Origin: JBCBSZ01 sp039818945
Lineage (GTDB): Bacteria > Actinomycetota > Acidimicrobiia > Acidimicrobiales > Poriferisodalaceae
Reading direction: 5' to 3'
NCBI GenBank assembly: GCA_039818945.1
Contig: JBCBSZ010000010.1
Coordinates: 1 to 64,000 of the forward strand
DNA length: 64,000 nt
The notes under the pieces: model-generated
Told to the model about the DNA's origin: nothing
What the model saw: only the letters and a program-made list of their open reading frames with translations
Databases searched by the model: none
In this document: in pieces, positions 59,095 to 64,000 of the stretch
How the letters are laid out: every line of letters begins with the position of its first letter
How positions within the stretch are numbered: the stretch's first letter is position 1
Program-made: the position numbers and the translations under genes

Positions 59095-60366
59095 TCAGAC
59101 CAGCTCGGCCGATGCGGGGGTGGTCGCCGACTCCGGCTGGCTCGTGCGGATGCGCTCGATCCAGTCGACGCAGCGACCGACGCCCAGGACCGTCGCCCCC
59201 AGCCCGACCGGGATGCCGATCGTGTCGAGGATCCCGGCGATGAGCCCGGGCACCGTGCTGTCGGGCGGATCGTGGGCGTCGCCCGGCGCCGCGCGGCGCA
59301 GATCGGTGAGGATCCCGTCGAGGAGCGGGAGACGACGATCGGTGACGGCGTCGAGATCGATCTCGGCGGCGCCGATCATGCGCCGGGAGCGCCGGGCGGT
59401 CACCTCGCCGCCGAGTTGCGAGGGCCCGCAGAACACCTGGAGGGCGATCGGCAGCGTGGTACCGGCCGGGAGGCCAGCCGCGATGCCCGCCGAGACGGCG
59501 ACCGAGGCGCCGTCGACCGTGCCGGTCGCGATCACGCGCAGGGTCTTGTCGAGCGCCGCCACGCGGAAGGGCGCGACCGACCCGCCGAGATGGTGGAGGA
59601 TCGACTCGGCCACGTTGCTCGCCGGTCGCTCCGTGGCAGGCGGCAGCCCGCTGCACTCCCGGTGCACGGCGCCGATGAGCTCCGGAAGGATCGCCAACAT
59701 CCCGAGCTCGGAGGTCGCGACCGGCGACCCGTCACGACCAGCGCGGGTCCACAGCGCGGCGACGGTGGCGGAGCTCGGTCGATCGGCGACCGACGTGACG
59801 ACCGAGGCGTCGAGCGACGCCGACCGCCGCAGCCGGTCCATGCGCCGGAGGAAGGTCTCCGACTCGTCGTCGGTGAGGCCGAGGATCGACTGCAACCGGC
59901 CCTCGATCGATTCGTGGATCGGCGGATCGTCGGCCTTGCGTCGTTGCGGACCCGCGGCATCGGACAGCGCAGCGATCAGATCGACGTCCTCGATCCGACG
60001 ACTCGCGCCGAGCAGATCGCGCAGGCTCACCACGCCGACCAGCTCACCGTCGTCGACGACGCTGAAGTGACGACACCCGCGCTCGAACGCCAGCGCCACC
60101 GCCTCGTGCACCACCGTCGAGGACGGGATGGGCGACACGTCGCCGTTCATCACCTCGCCGATCGGGATCGAGTCGAGCGTGGCGCCGGAGGCCACGAGGG
60201 CGACGACGTCGCGCTCGCTGACCATGCCGACCAGCGTGCCGGCATCCATCACCGCCAGCGCCCCGACGCGCCACTGCTCCATCAGGCTCGCAGCGGCCTG
60301 CATGTGGTCGGTCGGCGCCGCCGTCACCACCGGCCGGCTCATGATCGATTGGATCGCTCTCGCCAT
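59095..60366 (-). CDS. CBS-domain pair fused to a citrate-synthase-like domain lacking catalytic histidines
   Basis: 423 residues. Residues 1-125 are two CBS motifs (SIMSRPVVTAAPTDHMQAAA, EVMNGDVSPIPSSTVVHEAV) that bind adenine nucleotides. Residues about 150-410 resemble citrate synthase: LAILPELIGAVHRECSGLPP, ALDKTLRVIATGTVDGASVA (271-290) where the enzyme has ALDxxLILHADHGxNAS, FCGPSQLGGEV (312-322) for LKGPLHGGAN, and a terminal helix LGVGRCVDWIERI. Both active-site His positions are changed (Thr/Gly, and Gln), so catalysis is unlikely. ATG 60366 follows GGGAG. Perhaps a nucleotide-sensing regulator of central metabolism. The similarity is my reading by eye, at modest identity. Confidence 0.7.
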   Translation of the reverse strand: MARAIQSIMSRPVVTAAPTDHMQAAASLMEQWRVGALAVMDAGTLVGMVSERDVVALVASGATLDSIPIGEVMNGDVSPIPSSTVVHEAVALAFERGCRHFSVVDDGELVGVVSLRDLLGASRRIEDVDLIAALSDAAGPQRRKADDPPIHESIEGRLQSILGLTDDESETFLRRMDRLRRSASLDASVVTSVADRPSSATVAALWTRAGRDGSPVATSELGMLAILPELIGAVHRECSGLPPATERPASNVAESILHHLGGSVAPFRVAALDKTLRVIATGTVDGASVAVSAGIAAGLPAGTTLPIALQVFCGPSQLGGEVTARRSRRMIGAAEIDLDAVTDRRLPLLDGILTDLRRAAPGDAHDPPDSTVPGLIAGILDTIGIPVGLGATVLGVGRCVDWIERIRTSQPESATTPASAELV

Positions 60367-60490
60367 CGCCGTCTCCCTGCCCGTCTTCGACCGGGCCCAC
60401 CCACAGCAGGTCCACAACGCATGGTAGGCGTGATGCCACTCGGTGTGCTCGTGACACCGTCGGTGGTGCGGTGAACTCGGCCAGCACCGG

Positions 60491-60496
60491 TAGCGT
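60491..60496 (+). promoter_or_regulatory. candidate -10 box that sets the PAC2 start
   Basis: TAGCGT is followed by exactly 7 bases and the GTG at 60504. The geometry supports a leaderless mRNA and favours this GTG over the upstream in-frame GTG at 60471. Confidence 0.45.
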
Positions 60497-60503
60497 TCGA
60501 ACG

Positions 60504-61370
60504 GTGGAGCACGTGACCTGGCACGACCACCCCACGTTGCGGCGACCCGTGCTCGTGGCTGCCTTCGAGGGCTGGAACGACGCCGGCGATGCGGCGACCG
60601 GCGCGGTGCGGTTCCTCGCCGAGCTGTCCGGCGTCACCGAGGTCGCCGAGATCGACAGCGAGCCGTACGTCGACTTCGCGGTCAGCCGGCCGCTGGTCCG
60701 CCTCGACGAGTCGGGCGAGCGTCGCATCGAATGGCCGCGCACCGTGCTGTCGGCGGGCACGCTGCCCGGCACCGATCGCGACGTGATCACCGTCGATGCC
60801 AGCGAGCCGCGCCTGCGGTGGCGGAGCTACTGCGACACGATCCTGGCGATCGCCGACGAGCTCGACGTCGAGATGGTCCTCACGTTCGGCGCGCTGCTCG
60901 CCGACGTCGTGCACAGCGACCCGGTCGGCGTGATCGGCTCGGCTGCGGACCCGGCGCTCGTCAGCCGGCTCGGCCTGCGCCAGAGCAGCTACGAGGGGCC
61001 GACCGGCATCGTCGGCGTGCTCCAGCACCGCGCCCGCGAGGCCGGACTCGACTCGGTGTCGCTCTGGGCGCCGGTGCCGAGCTACGTCTCGGCAGCGCCG
61101 TCTCCGAAGGCCACGCTCGCCCTGGTCGAGCGCGCCGCGAACCTGCTCGATCTCGACCTCGAGGCCCGCCTGACCCTGCTGCGCGCCGAGGCGACCGGCT
61201 ACGTGGGCCAGGTCGACGCGCTGGTCGAGGGCGACGAGGACCTCCAGGAGTACGTCGATCGGATCCGCGAGGCCGAGGCCGCCGAACCGCTCACCGACGA
61301 CCCGGCCCGGTCGAGCAACGAGCTCATGGCCGAGCTCGAGGACTACCTCCGCGACCAGGGCGACACCTAG
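60504..61370 (+). CDS. PAC2-family protein (proteasome-assembly-chaperone-like)
   Basis: 288 residues. The PAC2 opening PVLVAAFEGWNDAGDAATGA is present, followed by SEPYVDFAVSRPLVRLDES, VEMVLTFGALLADVVHSDPV and WAPVPSYVSAAPSPKATLAL. The archaeal/eukaryal PAC2 family includes chaperones of the 20S proteasome, and actinobacterial homologues have been tied to proteasome-carrying genomes, though their role is not settled. No proteasome gene lies in the window. The acidic C-terminus (EDLQEYVDRIREAEAAEPLT) is of unclear function. Confidence 0.82.
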   Translation: MEHVTWHDHPTLRRPVLVAAFEGWNDAGDAATGAVRFLAELSGVTEVAEIDSEPYVDFAVSRPLVRLDESGERRIEWPRTVLSAGTLPGTDRDVITVDASEPRLRWRSYCDTILAIADELDVEMVLTFGALLADVVHSDPVGVIGSAADPALVSRLGLRQSSYEGPTGIVGVLQHRAREAGLDSVSLWAPVPSYVSAAPSPKATLALVERAANLLDLDLEARLTLLRAEATGYVGQVDALVEGDEDLQEYVDRIREAEAAEPLTDDPARSSNELMAELEDYLRDQGDT

Positions 61371-61412
61371 TCAGGGCCCGGGCCAGGGCGGCGGGGCCCC
61401 AGCCGGGCGAGA

Positions 61413-62474
61413 TCAGAGCGTGGCGTGGGGGTGGTTCTCGCGCAGGCCGGTCGGCGTCACCCGGATGAACTGCGCGTTCTGGCGGAACTGCGCGAGGTTG
61501 CGGGCGTCGAGGTAGCTCATCGAGCTCTTGACCCCACCCATGAGCTCGCCGATGACCTTGCCGACCTCGCCCTTGTAGGGGACGGTGCCCTCGACGCCCT
61601 CGGCGGCACGCTGCTCGAAGTACTCGTCGTCGACGACCTCACCGGTGCGCTCGGCCCGGCGCTGGACGGCCTCGAACGACGCCATGCCCCGGTAGCGCTT
61701 GACGAGGCCCTGGGCCGTCGACTCGACGTCGCCGGGGCTCTCCTTGGTGCCGGCGAGCAGCGATCCGATCATCACCGAGTCGGCGCCGGCGGCGAGCGCC
61801 TTGGCCATGTCGCCGGAGGTGCGGATCCCGCCGTCGGCGATGATCGGCACGCTGATGCCCGACGACGCCACGTCGTCGATGGCGGTGAGCTGCGGCACGC
61901 CGACGCCGGCGACGAGCCGGGTCGTGCACACGCCGCCCGGCCCCACGCCGACCTTGACCGCGTCGGCGCCGGCCTGCTCGAGATCGTGCGCGCCGGCGGC
62001 CGTGGCGACGTTGCCGGCGAGGACGTCGGTCCCGGGGTAGTGCTGCTTGAGCGAGGACACCCCGGAGATGGCGTGCTCGGCGTGGCCGTGTGCGATGTCG
62101 AGCACCAGCACGTCGCAGCCGGCCTCGATGAGGGCCTCGGCTCGCTCGAGCAGGTCGGCCTCGGCGCCCACACCGACCGCGGCCCCGACCCGCTGTGCGC
62201 CGTCCTTCTTGCACCGACCCACCTGGTCGGCCTGCTCGTCGATGCCGAGGAACCGGTGGATGATGCCGATGCCACCGAGCTCGGACATCGCCGTGGCCAT
62301 GTCGGACTCGGTGACGGTGTCCATGTTGGCCGACAGCACCGGGATGTCGAGCGTGACGTTCGTGCTCACCCGGGTGCGCAACGACACGTCCTGGCGGGAC
62401 CGGACCGAGGAGCGCTTGGGCACGAGGAGGACGTCGTCGAACGTCAGGCCGATGCGGATCTCGGACAGCCCCAC
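61413..62474 (-). CDS. IMP dehydrogenase/GMP reductase family, without CBS domains
   Basis: 353 residues. The TIM barrel has FDDVLLVPKRSSVRSRQDVS, the catalytic-loop Cys in GPGGVCTTRLVAGVGVPQ, IIADGGIRTSGDMAKALAAG, and the flap-like EGVEGTVPYKGEVGKV. The loop and YRGMASF motif look more like IMPDH (NAD-dependent IMP to XMP) than GMP reductase. The CBS pair usually inserted after the first quarter is absent (360 rather than about 490 residues). The flap RY pair reads EY. GTG start with GGAGGAA. Which of the two reactions it performs is uncertain. Confidence 0.85.
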   Translation of the reverse strand: MGLSEIRIGLTFDDVLLVPKRSSVRSRQDVSLRTRVSTNVTLDIPVLSANMDTVTESDMATAMSELGGIGIIHRFLGIDEQADQVGRCKKDGAQRVGAAVGVGAEADLLERAEALIEAGCDVLVLDIAHGHAEHAISGVSSLKQHYPGTDVLAGNVATAAGAHDLEQAGADAVKVGVGPGGVCTTRLVAGVGVPQLTAIDDVASSGISVPIIADGGIRTSGDMAKALAAGADSVMIGSLLAGTKESPGDVESTAQGLVKRYRGMASFEAVQRRAERTGEVVDDEYFEQRAAEGVEGTVPYKGEVGKVIGELMGGVKSSMSYLDARNLAQFRQNAQFIRVTPTGLRENHPHATL

Positions 62475-62542
62475 GTTGGTTCCTCCCTGACGTCATCGGA
62501 CACCGACGGCAGTGACGGGACCGCCTTCAGCGGCTCCGCAGT

Positions 62543-63247
62543 CTACTGAGTGCCGTCCGGGGCAGCACCGTCGGCCAACTCGCTCGGTGACCACCGGGGA
62601 GCGTCCCAGGTGACCGGCGGCCGCTCGCCTCGGATGGCCGAGAACGCCTGCTCGCCCCACCGCTCGAAGCCGGCGATCGGCGTCGGCAGCGCCTCCCGAC
62701 CGAACCAGCCGACGTCGGAGGTCTCGAGCGGGTGGGCGGCCAGCTCACCGCCGAGGGCACGGCAGTGGAACACCACCGAGTAGAGCGGGATCGTCGTGAA
62801 CCCGAGTCGCATGCCGTCGACGACGGCGAGCACGCCGACCGGCTCGCACTCGATGCCGGTCTCCTCGCGGACCTCCTTCACCGCCACCTCGGCTGCGGAG
62901 TACCCGACGTCGGCCCATCCCGTCGGGAACAGCCACACGCCCGAGTCGGACCGCTGCACGAGGAGCAGCTCACCGTCGTCGTTGCCGACCACCGCACCCA
63001 CGGTGACCTTGGGCGTCACGTACCCCTCGATCCCGGAGCCGACCGAGCGCAGCCACTCGACGACGAGCTCCTCCTCCTCGAAGCGGTGGTCGACCCGGGC
63101 CCGCATCTGCGCCGCGATCTGGAGCACCTCCTCGAAGCGCTCGCGCTCGTAGAGGTTGTCGGTGAAGCCGAGGCCGGTCCGGGCGATCGCGGCGAGGGAC
63201 TCGGCCCAGGCCCGGAGGTCCTGCGCGGTCAGGGGTTCGTCGGCCAC
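62543..63247 (-). CDS. Nudix hydrolase with N-terminal helical domain
   Basis: 234 residues. The Nudix box is GWADVGYSAAEVAVKEVREE followed by TGI, the usual Gx5Ex7REUxEExGU pattern with a Tyr near the start. An N-terminal helical extension of about 60 residues (LTAQDLRAWAESLAAIARTG) precedes it, seen in a group of ADP-ribose or pyrophosphate-type hydrolases. The upstream glnD stop lies 9 bases before its ATG-like start, so they may share a transcript. Substrate unknown. Confidence 0.83.
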   Translation of the reverse strand: MADEPLTAQDLRAWAESLAAIARTGLGFTDNLYERERFEEVLQIAAQMRARVDHRFEEEELVVEWLRSVGSGIEGYVTPKVTVGAVVGNDDGELLLVQRSDSGVWLFPTGWADVGYSAAEVAVKEVREETGIECEPVGVLAVVDGMRLGFTTIPLYSVVFHCRALGGELAAHPLETSDVGWFGREALPTPIAGFERWGEQAFSAIRGERPPVTWDAPRWSPSELADGAAPDGTQ

Positions 63248-63256
63248 GGGCGCCCC

Positions 63257-64000
63257 TCAGCCGGCGCTGAGCACGTGACGGACCGACAGGACGACCTCGT
63301 CCGCGTAGGGCTCGTCGAGCTGCTCGCCGTTGGCGTCGGCGACGTAGAACGAGTCGACGACCTCGTGCCCGAGGGTCTGCACCTTGGCGTGCCGGATGTC
63401 GAGATCGAGCTCGGCCAGCGCCCGGGTGACGTGGTACAGCACGCCGAGGCGGTCGCCGGTCCGGACCTCGACGATCGTCGCGGTGTCGGACTCGTCGTTG
63501 GTCACCGAGATGGTGGTACGGGCCGGCGTCGGGGCGACGGGCTTGCGGGGTGCGTAGAGGCGCTCTCGTTCACGGACGCGCGCCTCGAGGGCGAGCCGGC
63601 CGCGCAGGGCCGCCTCGACGTCCTCGATCACGCCGTCCCACTGCGGTGGCTCGCCGGTCGAGCGCACGACCTTGAAGACCGAGACGGCGATGCCGTCCTC
63701 GGAGTGGGCGTTCGCCTCGAGCACGTCGAGGCCCCGCAGGGCGAGCGCGCCGGCGATGCGGCTGAAGCCGCCGGCGCGGTCGGTGTTGACCACGGTGAGC
63801 AGGTCGCCGCGCCCCTGCACGGTGAGGCCGTGCTCGGCGAGGATGCGGCGGTGCTCGTCGGTGAGGATCGAGCCGATGTCGAGGTCCTCGCCGCCGAGGC
63901 GCTGCATGACCCGCTCGACCAGGGTGTGGACCAGGCTCGCCTTCCAGCTGCCCCAGGCCGAGGGACCGGTGGCGATCGAATCGGCCTCGGTGAGCGCGCC
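63257..64000 (-). CDS. glnD: GlnD-like uridylyltransferase, C-terminal part, 5' end beyond window
   Basis: The frame is open from 64000 to the stop at 63257 (about 247 residues visible). The N-terminal visible part ALTEADSIATGPSAWGSWKA is the end of the HD domain of GlnD; two ACT domains follow (LLTVVNTDRAGGFSRIAGAL and VEVRTGDRLGVLYHVTRALA). GlnD modifies PII proteins by uridylyl or adenylyl transfer and uses its ACT domains to sense glutamine, linking nitrogen status to GlnK/AmtB and glutamine synthetase. The ATG at 63907 is an internal Met, not the true start. Neighbouring glnK/amtB are not seen. Confidence 0.85.
   Translation of the reverse strand, partial: GALTEADSIATGPSAWGSWKASLVHTLVERVMQRLGGEDLDIGSILTDEHRRILAEHGLTVQGRGDLLTVVNTDRAGGFSRIAGALALRGLDVLEANAHSEDGIAVSVFKVVRSTGEPPQWDGVIEDVEAALRGRLALEARVRERERLYAPRKPVAPTPARTTISVTNDESDTATIVEVRTGDRLGVLYHVTRALAELDLDIRHAKVQTLGHEVVDSFYVADANGEQLDEPYADEVVLSVRHVLSAG

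Overview
The window is a gene-dense, very GC-rich stretch of bacterial chromosome (third codon positions almost always G or C). It has many GTG starts, four-base start/stop overlaps, SARP, MocR and WYL regulators, a group II truncated haemoglobin, a WS/DGAT acyltransferase, a fused UreAB and a Thr-rich lipoprotein linker. Together these point to Actinomycetota; the Thr-rich linker and overall gene mix make me favour Acidimicrobiia, but that is inference. I saw no rRNA, tRNA, insertion sequence, prophage or CRISPR array. Most genes sit in short operons and intergenic gaps are small.

Layout. 1-6.4 kb: aromatic meta-cleavage genes (FAH-family hydrolase or isomerase, HpaE-like aldehyde dehydrogenase, a second aldehyde dehydrogenase whose catalytic Cys is Ser, LigA- and LigB-like extradiol dioxygenase parts, FAD monooxygenase). 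6.4-10.7 kb: copper and respiratory-oxidase maturation set (ECF sigma with a divergent zinc-finger membrane protein, PCuAC chaperone, cupredoxin, SCO1, cytochrome c). 10.7-20.1 kb: methyltransferase, amidase, lipoprotein GH3 enzyme, SDR plus SRPBCC pair divergent from a large SARP/ATPase regulator, PPOX protein, double GNAT. 20.2-25.7 kb: nitrogen-release operon formamidase-ureAB-ureC-ureF-ureG-ureD. 25.8-32.6 kb: small lipoprotein, enoyl-CoA hydratase, two receiver proteins, a heme oxygenase, MetY with a CoA-binding partner, and a histidine kinase whose sensor half looks like a decayed phytochrome.

32.6-40 kb: NudC, a membrane GGDEF-EAL protein, a ZTP (pfl) riboswitch controlling glyA, and then a CopC-like/ProA-like fusion protein. 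40-47 kb: MocR regulator, lipoprotein, GH42 beta-galactosidase overlapping a GT-B-like protein, TesB thioesterase. 47-58 kb: WYL regulator, epimerase, SGNH-like and EEP proteins, a PEP-utilising enzyme coupled to an alpha/beta-hydrolase without its nucleophile, WS/DGAT, and a three-gene hydrolase/phosphatase operon. 58-64 kb: truncated haemoglobin, GNAT, CBS pair fused to a citrate-synthase-like domain without catalytic histidines, PAC2 protein, CBS-less IMPDH, Nudix, and the C-terminal part of GlnD.

How the genes fit together. Formamidase and urease both release ammonia, and GlnD (partial) is a nitrogen-status enzyme. The copper block would supply copper to a cytochrome oxidase encoded elsewhere. 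The ZTP riboswitch ties one-carbon metabolism (GlyA) to purine-precursor status. Several genes have a TAnnnT box 6-8 bases before the start codon, which suggests leaderless transcripts. The most unusual observations are the decayed phytochrome locus, the CopC-ProA fusion, the CBS/citrate-synthase-like fusion and the Cys-to-Ser aldehyde dehydrogenase.
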